From positions 1-41,274 of the forward strand of contig CAJXCW010000014.1 in NCBI GenBank assembly GCA_913051705.1: DNA of 41,274 nucleotides. The letters run 5' to 3'. This document shows, one piece after another, positions 31,814-40,601 of this stretch. Numbering within the stretch: position 1 is the stretch's first letter; every line of letters begins with the position of its first letter. Position numbers and translations under genes: made by a program. Below the pieces are notes generated by a model. It made no database searches and was not told the origin of the DNA. It saw only the letters and a list, made by a program, of their open reading frames with translations. The DNA is from an uncultured bacterium. Its GTDB lineage: Bacteria > JAAXHH01.

Positions 31814-34210
31814 ATGGCCCAAGCCACCTCCCACTCCGAAATCGGTTTCCCCCTCCATACATTCCACCGGCAGCAGCAGGCAGGCAGCCTGATCTGTGTG
31901 ATCGGTAAACTGAAGAACGGGGAGACGTTCGCCTGGACTGACGACCGGATACAGCCTCGTTTCTACGTTCGGGTATCGGACCGGCATACTGTAGAAGAGC
32001 AGGCCGGGACCTATGACGTTACCCTGAGTGATTCAGAATGGACTACCATGGATGGAGAATCGGTCATCTGCCTGTATGGCCGGCTTTCCAATCTTCGTCG
32101 GTTGGGGGATCTGCTTCAGGAGAAAAACATTCGTACGTATGAAGCAGATCTCAACACCTCCATGCAGTATCTCATCTATCAGGCGTTCCGTGGTGCGGTT
32201 CGCATCGAAGGCCACTGGCGTAAGGGCGATGGCGTTGACCGCGTCTATTATAATCCTTCCCTGACTCCTGCGGCATGGGATCCGGACCTGGTTGTGCTGT
32301 CGCTCGATATTGAAACCAATGCGGACGCGACCGAAGTGTATGCCGCTGCGCTTGTCGGCGCCGGCCCCGAGGCCCGGCATCGGACGGAAGAGATCCACAT
32401 GGTGGGTCCTGCCCTGCCTGACGATCCGCCGCAGGTCATCTGTTATCCGAATGAGAGGCTATTTCTGGATGGCCTCGTGCATCGTATTCGCACGATAGAC
32501 CCGGATATACTGACCGGATGGAATGTGGTCGATTTCGATCTGCCTGTTCTGGCGAAACGCTGTGAGGCGCATGGTGTCATCTTCAACCCGGGACGCACCA
32601 AGGAGAAAGCATGGCATCGAGAGAGTCGCATCTGGGGCGGTAGCCGGATGGTCGTGTATGGCCGTCAGGTACTGGACGCGCTGCATATGATCCGGGCAAC
32701 TCTGTTGAAATTCGACGATTACCGTCTTGGAACGGTCGCCCAGTCGTTGTTAGGCAGGGGTAAGACGCTGGAGGCCACAGACGATGAGGGCATGGCAGAA
32801 CGTATCCGTCGGGCCTATCAGGAAGACCGGCAGGCGTTTTGCGAATACTGCCTGGAAGATGCGCGGTTGGTGCAGGATATCATTGAACATGAAGGGCTCA
32901 TCCGTCTTACCGTACAGCGTACCGTGCTGACCGGTCTGCCGCTGGAGCGAGTATGGGGAAGCATCGCGCCGTTTGAAACCATGTACATCAGCGAGCTGCA
33001 CCAACGCGGCCTGGTGGCGCCGTCGGTCGGTGTGGATCGGGCCAACCGGGGTGGCTCACCGGGCGGTATGATCATCGCGCCGCAGGCTGGATTGTATCAT
33101 CAGGTCTGGGTATTCGATTTTCGTAGCCTGTATCCATCCATCATGAGAACATTTAACATTGACCCGCTGGCCTATATCCGGGCGCGACAAAAGGGTACGG
33201 ATAACGGATCATCGGACGCCATCACCGCCCCGAATGGAGCGATATTCGACAGACAGCCGGGTATCCTGCCTGACATCCTCGCCCGTTTTTTTGAACAGCG
33301 TGCCCAGGCTAAAGCCGCTGGTGATGATCTGGCTTCATTCGTGTATAAAATCCTGATGAACGCCTGTTACGGCGTCCTGGCCACCGGCGCCTGCCGGTTT
33401 GCGAATAACGAACTGGTCGGCGCCATCACCGGCTTCGGGCATCTTTTTTTGACCTGGGTCCGTGATCTGCTGGAACAGGAGGGCTATCATGTCCTCTACG
33501 GCGATACGGATTCCGTCTTCGTGGTCTCCGGCCTGTCCGGTGATATCGATGCCGAAACAGCGCACCAGGAAGCGGTCGCATTATGCAGGCGGGTCAATGA
33601 GCGGCTGGAGCGTTATATCACGGAAGAATACAAGGTGGTCTCGCATCTCGAACTGGAATTCGAAAAATACTACCGGCGTTTTCTCCTGCCTTCGGTACGC
33701 GGCCGCAATAATCGGGGCCGGGCGAAAGGATATGCCGGCCTGCGTGTCGATACCTCCGGAGAACATCTGGAGATTATAGGTATGGAAGCCGTCCGGCGGG
33801 ATTGGACCGACATGGCCCATGATCTTCAACGGGAACTTCTGGATCTCCTGTTCCACGACGCGCCCCGCGATGATCTGGAAGAACGGATATTTCAGTGGGT
33901 CAGCCATGTACGTTCAGGCCGCAAAGACAACGACCTGGTCTATCGCAAAAGCCTGCGTAAGCCCGTGGAAGACTATATCCGCACCCAGCCCCCCCATGTT
34001 CAGGCGGCGCGCCTGATGCCGAATCCATCCGGTGTCATTCACTACGTCATTACCACAGAAGGTCCACAGCCGGCCGGGCGCGCTACAGCGCCCCTCGACT
34101 ACGATCATTATGTACAGAAGCAGATCGAACCGCTGGTGCGCACGCTGGCCGAGTTTTGCGACATCGATGTCGACGCTACGGTGAACGGCCGACCTAGTTT
34201 GTTTAGATAA
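31814..34210 (+). CDS. polB: Family-B DNA polymerase (DNA polymerase II type)
   Basis: 798 residues, close to the 783 of E. coli Pol II. The 3'-5' exonuclease motifs are complete: VLSLDIETN (Exo I, ~164), GWNVVDFDLPVL (Exo II) and YCLEDARLV (Exo III). Polymerase motifs are complete too: DFRSLYPSIM (motif A, ~434), KILMNACYGVL (motif B, with Ala for the usual Ser) and YGDTDSVFV (motif C, ~562). The thumb KYYRRFLLPSV is present. It is a proofreading repair/restart polymerase, normally SOS-linked; no LexA-type box is evident. The gene is bounded by a fragment zone upstream and a hairpin repeat downstream, with no operon partner. Confidence 0.93.
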   Translation: MAQATSHSEIGFPLHTFHRQQQAGSLICVIGKLKNGETFAWTDDRIQPRFYVRVSDRHTVEEQAGTYDVTLSDSEWTTMDGESVICLYGRLSNLRRLGDLLQEKNIRTYEADLNTSMQYLIYQAFRGAVRIEGHWRKGDGVDRVYYNPSLTPAAWDPDLVVLSLDIETNADATEVYAAALVGAGPEARHRTEEIHMVGPALPDDPPQVICYPNERLFLDGLVHRIRTIDPDILTGWNVVDFDLPVLAKRCEAHGVIFNPGRTKEKAWHRESRIWGGSRMVVYGRQVLDALHMIRATLLKFDDYRLGTVAQSLLGRGKTLEATDDEGMAERIRRAYQEDRQAFCEYCLEDARLVQDIIEHEGLIRLTVQRTVLTGLPLERVWGSIAPFETMYISELHQRGLVAPSVGVDRANRGGSPGGMIIAPQAGLYHQVWVFDFRSLYPSIMRTFNIDPLAYIRARQKGTDNGSSDAITAPNGAIFDRQPGILPDILARFFEQRAQAKAAGDDLASFVYKILMNACYGVLATGACRFANNELVGAITGFGHLFLTWVRDLLEQEGYHVLYGDTDSVFVVSGLSGDIDAETAHQEAVALCRRVNERLERYITEEYKVVSHLELEFEKYYRRFLLPSVRGRNNRGRAKGYAGLRVDTSGEHLEIIGMEAVRRDWTDMAHDLQRELLDLLFHDAPRDDLEERIFQWVSHVRSGRKDNDLVYRKSLRKPVEDYIRTQPPHVQAARLMPNPSGVIHYVITTEGPQPAGRATAPLDYDHYVQKQIEPLVRTLAEFCDIDVDATVNGRPSLFR

Positions 34211-34211
34211 T

Positions 34212-34276
34212 TGTGCTTTGTACCTGGTACTTTGTTTTTTGCCGTTACCAAGTACAAAGCACAAAGTACAAAGCAC
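34212..34276. repeat. Hairpin of AAAGTACAAAGCAC repeats after polB
   Basis: Left arm TGTGCTTTGTACCTGGTACT pairs with right arm CCAAGTACAAAGCAC, followed by an extra AAAGTACAAAGCAC. It begins two bases after the polB stop and could act as a terminator, although no T run follows. Weak relatives are at 13029-13055, 20147-20165 and 38516-38530. Confidence 0.75.
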
Positions 34277-34331
34277 CCTATAGATATCCCGCAGATATGC
34301 TTCAATCCGAAATCCAAAATGCGCAATAGTA

Positions 34332-34970
34332 TTACTCCACCGTCACGCTTTTAGCCAGATTACGGGGTTTATCGACGTCACAGCCTCGCAGCACAGCGAT
34401 ATGATAAGCGAGAAGTTGAAGCGGGATAACAGACAGAAGGGCGATCAGGCAGGCGTCTATGTCGGGGATATAAATAACATGGTCCACTTTATCTCCAATG
34501 AGGGTATCCCCTTCGGTGGCAATAGCAATCACCCGACCCCGGCGGGCCCGGACTTCCTCGATATTGCTCAAGATTTTGTTATACACCTGATCCCGAGTCG
34601 CAATAAAAATGACGGGCATATTCTCATCAATCAAGGCGATCGGCCCATGTTTCATTTCTGCAGCCGGGTATCCTTCTGCATGGATATAGGAAATTTCCTT
34701 GAGTTTCAAGGCACCTTCCAGAGCCACCGGGAAATTAAAAAAGCGCCCGAGATATAACGCATTGTTATGATCGGCATATTGTTCGGCAATGGCACGGATC
34801 TGATCATTTAAAGCCAGAATCTGTTCCATTTTTCCCGGAACCGACGATAACGCCCGGGCCACAGCCTTACGCCGGTCCTGATCGGCATGATGAATCTGAC
34901 CCAAGTGGCGTCCGCCTAATAAAATCGGTACCACATCCCGTTGTCCGATATAACCGACAATGCCGCACAT
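34332..34970 (-). pseudogene. glmS: glmS with a large in-frame internal deletion
   Basis: 212 residues. The first 20 (MCGIVGYIGQRDVVPILLGG) are the genuine start of glutamine-fructose-6-phosphate aminotransferase, with the nucleophilic Cys. At about residue 21 (near 34910) it jumps to the last ~190 residues (PGKMEQILALNDQIRAIAE, EGALKLKEISYIHAEGYPAA, KPRNLAKSVTVE). By comparison with the ~609-residue E. coli enzyme about 400 codons are gone: most of the glutaminase and the first SIS domain. Late catalytic residues (Glu and His of the SIS2 domain, C-terminal Lys) remain, but phosphate binding and ammonia production are lost. GlmS is normally essential, so another copy or a sequence chimera is expected. 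Confidence 0.85.
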
Positions 34971-35027
34971 AATTCATGTATCCTGTATTTCCCGGTGCCG
35001 GTAGTAGAGACGTAATATATTGCTTCT

Positions 35028-35807
35028 CTACAGGTCGCCGGGAACCGTATACCCAAAGGCCTGCGCATATTTCCTTGAGGGATTATTCATCAGACTGTAA
35101 AAATTCCGCACTTCCGGATCGGGATGGTCGCGCCAGAGCGAGGTGGGGATGGTGGTAAAATGACTGAGGGCCGGACCGCCGCGATGCCCGTAGTAAATCT
35201 GAACGGACTTACGCTCGTGTTCGGTGGGCCGTACAGTCGCTGTATGCAGCACCGACAGATTGAATAGAATCGCTGTGCCGGCAGGACCGTGTAGATTCAC
35301 TATACCACGTTGTTCAAGCTGTTCCTCTCTCTCCAGGATAGGGGCGTCGTACGGTTCCGGTGAGATAGAAAAACAATGCGTACCTTCATGGACATCAGAC
35401 AGATAAAGCATCATATGAATATAGCCGCACCGATAGGGCCGATCCTGCATATGGGCACGATCCCGGTGCCAGCCTTCTACCTGCTCACCCTCGTAGGGTT
35501 CCATATAGCGCAGGCAGGCTTCCGCCAGGCAGCTCGGTCCTTCCATAATGGACTCAATCGGTTCGATCAGCTTCGGATGACGGATTATTTCATCCATCTC
35601 AGGCGAGGAGATCAGCATCTCACAGTTTATGCTCTGATGCCCGTCGAATGAAATAGCCCGCCAGAAAGGCCCGTTTTCCATCCGGTCCTGATCGTACATC
35701 GTAACAAATCGATCCAGTTCGTCCCCTGTGAACACCTGCCCCAGATCGACGTAACCGTTCTGTTTGAAGAAATCAATGTCAACGACTTCGCTGTCAGTGT
35801 GAGTCAT
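35028..35807 (-). CDS. Phytanoyl-CoA dioxygenase (PhyH) family protein
   Basis: 259 residues, a non-haem Fe(II)/2-oxoglutarate oxygenase. Iron ligands: GWHRDRAH (His114, Asp116) and LSVLHTATVRPTEHERKS (His188), with a nearby Arg for 2-oxoglutarate. GPAGTAILFN is the typical jelly-roll strand before the distal His. PhyH-family enzymes hydroxylate diverse small molecules and are greatly expanded in some candidate phyla; the substrate is unknown. It starts seven bases after the end of the permease gene, so the two are probably cotranscribed. A 7-bp hairpin (GTAGAGA/TCTCTAC, 35004-35031) spans its stop codon. Confidence 0.88.
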   Translation of the reverse strand: MTHTDSEVVDIDFFKQNGYVDLGQVFTGDELDRFVTMYDQDRMENGPFWRAISFDGHQSINCEMLISSPEMDEIIRHPKLIEPIESIMEGPSCLAEACLRYMEPYEGEQVEGWHRDRAHMQDRPYRCGYIHMMLYLSDVHEGTHCFSISPEPYDAPILEREEQLEQRGIVNLHGPAGTAILFNLSVLHTATVRPTEHERKSVQIYYGHRGGPALSHFTTIPTSLWRDHPDPEVRNFYSLMNNPSRKYAQAFGYTVPGDL

Positions 35808-35813
35808 AATAGG

Positions 35814-38240
35814 TCATTCATACTGCAACGCATCCGCCGGATTGGTCAGAGCCGCCTTGGTGGCCTGAAAGCTTACGGTCACCACGGTGATGATCACGGC
35901 GCCTACCGCCGCCAGAACAAATGTCCATACAGACAAGCTTGAGGCGTAAGCGAAGTCCTGGAGCCAGTTGTCCATCACATAGTAGGCGATCGGCCAGGCA
36001 ATAATGCTGGCGAGGATCACGAGGGTGATGAACTCTTTGGTCATCATCATAATTATGCCGAATACCGAGGCACCCATTACTTTTCGAATGCCGATCTCTT
36101 TGGTTCCCTGTTCGGCGGTGAAGGACGCCAGACCCAGCAACCCCAGACAGGCAATGAAAATGGCAAGAACGGAAAAAACACCGAAGACCTGCCCGCGCAA
36201 CTGTTCGGTCTGATACAGATTGTCGAAATCCTCATCCAGAAAAGAATACTGGAAGGGGTCGTTCGGATAGACGTCAGGCCATTTTTCTGCAAGGAATGAC
36301 AGCGTATTGGACAGGTTGTTCTCTGAGATCCGAATCGCCATATAAACCGGTTGCTGTATGAAACCTATGACCAGTGGGGCGATCTCAGTGTGTAGAGATT
36401 TTATGTGAAAATCTTTTACGACACCTATGACCTTGGGTCTGAACGGCGCATTTGGACCAAATATGAATTCTTTCCCAATGGGATCATCACTCCATCCCAA
36501 CTGTGCTGCCGCTGCTTCGTTAATGATAAACGCCCGTGTGGAGTCCGTCGAGAAATCAGGGGAGAATGTTCTGCCCTGTACTATTTCGATCTCAAGGGCG
36601 TCCACGAAGTCGTGGTCGACACCGAAGAAGCCCATGAGTACGGTCTCACCCGCCTCTGCGCCTTCCGGGGAAAAACCAATGTTTCCCTGCAAACCGCCGG
36701 GGGGTGCATTGAGGCCGGTGACCGCAATCACATCGGGGCTTTGCAGAATCAGACTTTTGTAGTTGTTGTAGATCAGGCGCTGATCGGTATCCCCTAAAGG
36801 TATGATGACGACATGCTCCTTAGTAAATCCCAGATTCTTGTTTTGCATATATTCCATCTGATCGCCCACGACCCAGGTCCCGATAATAAAAACGATCGAT
36901 AGCGCAAACTGAAACACCACCAGGACCTTGCGAAGTGTTGCATTGGAGGAAGAGCCGGCTTTAGATGAACCCTTCAATACCGCGGCCGGTTGAAACGAGG
37001 AGAGGAACAGCGCCGGGTAACTGCCGGCTATGAGTCCAACAAGCAAGACGATGCCTATAAGACTCAGTAGAAGTGTGCTGTCCGTCAAGGTCAAAACAAG
37101 CGCTTTTGCGGATATTGAATTGAATGCAGGTAATAGGAGGTAGGACAGACCGATAGCCAGAATCAATGAGACAATCGCCATAACCACCGATTCTCCCATG
37201 AATTGCAACATCAACTGACCGCGATGGGCACCCACAACCTTTCTGATGCCCACTTCACGGGCTCTTGCCGCAGAACGGGCGGTCGCCAGATTGATGAAAT
37301 TGATGCAGGCGATGACCAGCACAAAAATGGCAATGGCTGAAAAAATGTAGATATAGGCCATATCGCCGTTGGACTGTAGTTCGGCTTCCCGGCTCGACTG
37401 TAGATGGATATCGGTCAGCGGCTGCAGGGATGCGACCATGGTAGCGTTGAATCGCGTGAGGATTTCGCCGTGATGCCGGTCGATAAATCCGACGAGTTTT
37501 TCCTCCAGTTGGGCGGGGGCATACCCTTCGGGCAGACGGATATACGTATACAGGTCCGGAAAGAACTGCTGCTGCATATTATTGCCGTAATCCTGACCGT
37601 ACGGACCATTGTCAATGGTATGCAAGGTGACAATAGAGGCGAAAAATTCACACTGAAAGTGAGAATTCCTCGGGATCTTTTCCATAATCCCGGTGACCCG
37701 GAAATCATAGGAGTTATCAAGCGTAATTACTTTCCCCATCGGATCGTCATTTCCGAAATACTTGGTTGCCATTGCTTCGCTGATCACTACTGTGCTTGGT
37801 TCTTTCAGAGCGGTAGCCGCGTTCCCTCGGACCATATTCAAGTTGAAGAAATCAATGACCGTATCATCTGCGAAATAAAACCCCTTCTCATGAAACTTTT
37901 TATTCGTCGGTTCGTACGAGACCATCCAGGAAACGAGTGGGGATTTCAACCGGACATAGCTTTCGATTTCGGGTAATTCCTCGGCGAGCACCGGCGCCCA
38001 GGGAGGCGCTGATCGAGCGGAATGGACATCACCACGGTCTCCGACTGCCATATCTATCGTAATCCGATAAACCCGTTCGGGATATTTAGCATACTGGTCA
38101 TAACTGAATTCATCCTGCACGTATAACATGATCAGAATGCAGCTGGTCATACCCACCGCGAGACCCAGGAGATTGATGATTGAATAGCCCTTGTGGCGGA
38201 ACACATTCCTCATGATGACTTTCAGGTAATTCTGTAACAT
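35814..38240 (-). CDS. FtsX/MacB-type ABC transporter permease (duplicated form)
   Basis: 808 residues with two MacB-periplasmic-core/FtsX units. The first begins YLKVIMRNVFRHKGYSIINL, LLGLAVGMTSCILIMLYVQD and has an extracytoplasmic domain (VISEAMATKYFGNDDPMGKV). Three spans follow at ~290-430 (EVGIRKVVGAHRGQLMLQF). The second core follows (FIINEAAAAQLGWSDDPIGK), then the last three spans (EIGIRKVMGASVFGIIMMM). Such permeases work with a separate MacB-like ATPase in export of peptides, antibiotics or lipoproteins; no ATPase gene is adjacent. The ATG is preceded by AAAGGG. Two direct copies of CCCTTTAAAATG stand just upstream (38250-38277, plus-strand sense). Confidence 0.88.
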   Translation of the reverse strand: MLQNYLKVIMRNVFRHKGYSIINLLGLAVGMTSCILIMLYVQDEFSYDQYAKYPERVYRITIDMAVGDRGDVHSARSAPPWAPVLAEELPEIESYVRLKSPLVSWMVSYEPTNKKFHEKGFYFADDTVIDFFNLNMVRGNAATALKEPSTVVISEAMATKYFGNDDPMGKVITLDNSYDFRVTGIMEKIPRNSHFQCEFFASIVTLHTIDNGPYGQDYGNNMQQQFFPDLYTYIRLPEGYAPAQLEEKLVGFIDRHHGEILTRFNATMVASLQPLTDIHLQSSREAELQSNGDMAYIYIFSAIAIFVLVIACINFINLATARSAARAREVGIRKVVGAHRGQLMLQFMGESVVMAIVSLILAIGLSYLLLPAFNSISAKALVLTLTDSTLLLSLIGIVLLVGLIAGSYPALFLSSFQPAAVLKGSSKAGSSSNATLRKVLVVFQFALSIVFIIGTWVVGDQMEYMQNKNLGFTKEHVVIIPLGDTDQRLIYNNYKSLILQSPDVIAVTGLNAPPGGLQGNIGFSPEGAEAGETVLMGFFGVDHDFVDALEIEIVQGRTFSPDFSTDSTRAFIINEAAAAQLGWSDDPIGKEFIFGPNAPFRPKVIGVVKDFHIKSLHTEIAPLVIGFIQQPVYMAIRISENNLSNTLSFLAEKWPDVYPNDPFQYSFLDEDFDNLYQTEQLRGQVFGVFSVLAIFIACLGLLGLASFTAEQGTKEIGIRKVMGASVFGIIMMMTKEFITLVILASIIAWPIAYYVMDNWLQDFAYASSLSVWTFVLAAVGAVIITVVTVSFQATKAALTNPADALQYE

Positions 38241-38338
38241 AGACTTAGCCCTTTAAAATGATATCCCTTTAAAATGTATGTATGTCCTGTCAGACATCCT
38301 GATGAATTAACCTCTCGTGTAAGACCACAGTGTCCTAC

Positions 38339-38390
38339 AAAAGGTTGTCATTCCCGAGAAACTTGTTCTTGACTTCCATGACAACCTTTT
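38339..38390 (-). terminator. 13-bp perfect inverted repeat, possible hisC terminator or operator
   Basis: AAAAGGTTGTCAT (38339-38351) and ATGACAACCTTTT (38378-38390) are exact inverses around a 26-base spacer. Read on the minus strand, it lies ~140 bases downstream of hisC and ends with CCTTTT, like an intrinsic terminator with a long loop. It also lies 100 bases upstream of the permease start, so an operator is possible. The rest of the 291-base gap shows no gene. Confidence 0.4.
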
Positions 38391-38531
38391 TGACTTCTGT
38401 CGTGTTACTTACGATATAAGACTAGATTCTCAGGTCTAGTGTTACAGAATTATTGTATGTGTGCCAGATTGGGGGATTCGCCTTATATGGTGGGGCTATC
38501 AGCTGATTATTTTAACAAAGTACAAAACATG

Positions 38532-39638
38532 TTACCCGGACTGTATCTCCTTCATCACAGCTCGAAATATATCTGCAAATACGGCCCGGTCGCCAGGGGC
38601 GCCGACGGTCACGCGTACGAGCCGATCAAGCCCCTCGACGACGGGTTTTCTGAGGAAGACGCCACATGAAATTAACGTGTTCATCACCTGATCGGCGCAC
38701 TCGCTCGAACCGAAGTCGAAGGCGACAAAGTTGGTCATGGACGGCAAGGTGGCAAGACCTGTCTCCTGCGCGAGGGCATTGTATTCCTGTCGACCTTCAG
38801 CCACCGCCTGCACCACGTCCGCTACAAATTTTGTATCACGCAATGATGCCAGAGCGCCGACCTGCGCTACGAGGTTCACGCCAAAATGGAGACGGACCTT
38901 GTTGAATGCCGAGGCGATATTCTTATGCGCTATGGCATAGCCCACCCGGGCGCCGGCCATGCCGTGCGCTTTGGAAAAGGTACGCATTCGGATGATTCGC
39001 GGGTCATTGATATCGATTGGCAGGATCGTATCCGGCGGGACAAAATCAAGATAGGCTTCGTCGAGAATAAATAAACAATCAGGCGGCAATCGATCCAGTA
39101 TATCACTGATCGCGTTGCTGCCGTAAAAAGAGCCGGTCGGATTGTCCGGATTGGCCAGGAAGAGCATACAGGCGTTTTGTTTCGTTGCCTGATCTGTCAA
39201 GGCCAGCAGATCGTTGCGATCATTGCGATACGGCACGGTCTCCAACCGTCCTCCATAGCCGTTGACGTGATAGGCAAAGGTCGGATAGGCACCATAGGAG
39301 GCCACGACGGCATCACCGGGATTCATGAACAGGCGTACGATGAGTCCCAGCAGGTCGTCGATACCAGCGCCAAGGATCACATGCTCCAGGTCTACGCCAT
39401 GCATGTCGGCCAGTGCAGATCGTAGCTCGTACCCTTCTGGATCACAGTACCAGGACAGGCCGGAAACCATCTCGCTCATGGCCTTTCGAGCTTGAGGTGA
39501 AATGCCGAAGGCGCTCTCGTTAGCGCCGATGCGTACTTTAAATCGGCTGCCTTGCTGACGCTCAATGGTCTCCGGTCCCACAAACGGGGTAACGGACGGC
39601 AGGCTGGCAACGATATCGGAAAAAGGGGGTTGGTTCAT
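38532..39638 (-). CDS. hisC: Histidinol-phosphate aminotransferase-like enzyme (HisC family)
   Basis: 368 residues, class I/II PLP aminotransferase. Motifs: GANESAFGISPQA (substrate end), FLANPDNPTGSFYG (Asn and Asp-Asn-Pro-Thr-Gly), ILDEAYLDF (Asp contacts PLP N1), MRTFSKAHGMAGARVGYAI (Lys223 Schiff base; Arg). The C-terminal FLRKPVVEGLDRLVRVTVG holds the Arg for the substrate carboxylate. It would transfer the amino group between glutamate and imidazole-acetol phosphate, or act on an aromatic analogue. No other his gene is near. It starts 14 bases after the headless phosphatase frame, a suspicious context for a biosynthetic gene. Confidence 0.85.
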   Translation of the reverse strand: MNQPPFSDIVASLPSVTPFVGPETIERQQGSRFKVRIGANESAFGISPQARKAMSEMVSGLSWYCDPEGYELRSALADMHGVDLEHVILGAGIDDLLGLIVRLFMNPGDAVVASYGAYPTFAYHVNGYGGRLETVPYRNDRNDLLALTDQATKQNACMLFLANPDNPTGSFYGSNAISDILDRLPPDCLFILDEAYLDFVPPDTILPIDINDPRIIRMRTFSKAHGMAGARVGYAIAHKNIASAFNKVRLHFGVNLVAQVGALASLRDTKFVADVVQAVAEGRQEYNALAQETGLATLPSMTNFVAFDFGSSECADQVMNTLISCGVFLRKPVVEGLDRLVRVTVGAPGDRAVFADIFRAVMKEIQSG

Positions 39639-39652
39639 AGAGATGAAAGCCC

Positions 39653-40145
39653 TTAAATTTTATCAATACCAAGCAGCGTCAGGTCATCCCAGCTATGATC
39701 CGGCTTGCTGAAGGTCTGTACGGCGTCCACGAGATGATTGAGCAGTGCTGCACTGTCCTGGTCTACGCACCGAAGCATGATGTCTCGAATCTGTCCGACA
39801 TAAAACAATTCATTCTGGTCGTTGATGGCTTCGTTAAGCCCATCCGTATACAAAAGCAGGGTGTCGCCGTCTTCCAGGGTCATTTCGGTATCTGTTGCAG
39901 GCCGGTACATCTCATTATCAAAGATACCCGGAATCATGCCGCTTGAGGTAATCCGTTCCACATCACCGGTGCGGCGACTCATATACAGGGGGTGTGGCAA
40001 ACCCGCATTAGCGATACACAGGGTTGAATTGGTCGGATCGATCGTTACGGCGGCAGCGTCGGCGAAAATACTGCTGGGCAGATCCTGAGGCAGAGCCTGG
40101 CAAAGGACACGATTAACATTGGCCAGGATATCAACCGGTGTGGCA
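39653..40145 (-). pseudogene. C-terminal part of a SpoIIE/RsbU-type PP2C phosphatase
   Basis: The frame from about 40145 reads ATPVDILANVNRVLCQALPQ, IFADAAAVTIDPTNSTLCIA, NAGLPHPLYMSR, EDGDTLLLYTDGLNEAINDQ and DDLTLLGIDKI. These are the second half of a PPM/SpoIIE phosphatase, including the Mn-binding LYTDGLNEA and DDLTLL. The N-terminal half with the first metal Asp and any sensor domain is missing. The upstream codons in the track's frame (to 40315) are another reading of the DUF104 gene. Without the first metal site the domain should be inactive. Confidence 0.75.
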
Positions 40146-40349
40146 TCCGTGTTCATGGATCTCATCAAGGAGGGCATCGGTATCAACCAGATCATCCCAG
40201 CCACCGAAACAGGCGTCAAACGGGCTATCGGCTTCTGAAAACGCCGTGGTCTCGATGGTGATAGTAACTTCGGCGTTCTCTTCAACATGGATCTGGTCCA
40301 GAGGTTGGAAAACACCGCCGGTGTACCGTGCTTTAATGGTTCTGGTCAT
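40146..40349 (-). CDS. DUF104/AF2212-like antitoxin, nearly complete, 3' end fused to foreign sequence
   Basis: From ATG 40349, ten bases after GAGGTG, the frame reads MTRTIKARYTGGVFQPLDQI, then EENAEVTITIE. This is the beta-strand DNA-binding start of AF2212-like antitoxins, with an acidic helical tail (FGGWDDLVDTDALLDEIHE) that would wrap the toxin. After HEHG the frame enters phosphatase sequence and stops at 40131. The usual partner, a PIN-domain toxin directly downstream, is absent. This is an orphan antitoxin or the remains of a deleted toxin-antitoxin pair. Confidence 0.7.
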
Positions 40350-40488
40350 TCTTAACACCTCGCTGCCTCACGAATGAATCCAACTCATGCCTCGCCATCA
40401 TGCAACAGAACGTCCTTGATCATATGTTAAAGTACACCCGGACCGCGTACCTGTCAATGAACATCCATCGCCTGAGACGCCTTCTCCC

Positions 40489-40517
40489 TTGACATAAGCG
40501 CTTCTCCCTGCTATAAT
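40489..40517 (+). promoter_or_regulatory. Perfect-consensus sigma70 promoter
   Basis: TTGACA (40489-40494), exactly 17 bases, TATAAT (40512-40517): both boxes match the consensus at every position. Transcription would begin near 40524. It drives the 17-codon leader and the secreted-protein fragment. CGCTTCTCCCT and CGCCTTCTCCCT flank the -35 box as an 11-12-base near-direct repeat, a possible operator. Confidence 0.7.
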
Positions 40518-40547
40518 TTTTTGATACCTTCCTCGATAGGTTTGTCT

Positions 40548-40601
40548 ATGAATAGTACGGATACGGACTTGGAAACCATCCATCCGCAATCGGCCTTATG
40601 A
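40548..40601 (+). CDS. 17-residue leader ORF overlapping the next start (ATGA)
   Basis: ATG at 40548, with AGG eight bases before, opens MNSTDTDLETIHPQSAL and stops in TTATGA, where the ATG of the next gene (40598) overlaps the TGA. The geometry is that of a translationally coupled leader. It may also be the tail of a lost gene or chance. Confidence 0.4.
   Translation: MNSTDTDLETIHPQSAL

Noticed and set aside
34332-34970. A natural single-SIS-domain sugar isomerase instead of broken glmS
   Set aside because: The first 20 residues are unmistakably the GlmS glutaminase start and the end is the exact GlmS C-terminus, so an internal deletion fits better.
37404-37976. 190-aa plus-strand ORF
   Set aside because: Lies wholly inside the FtsX permease gene on the other strand.
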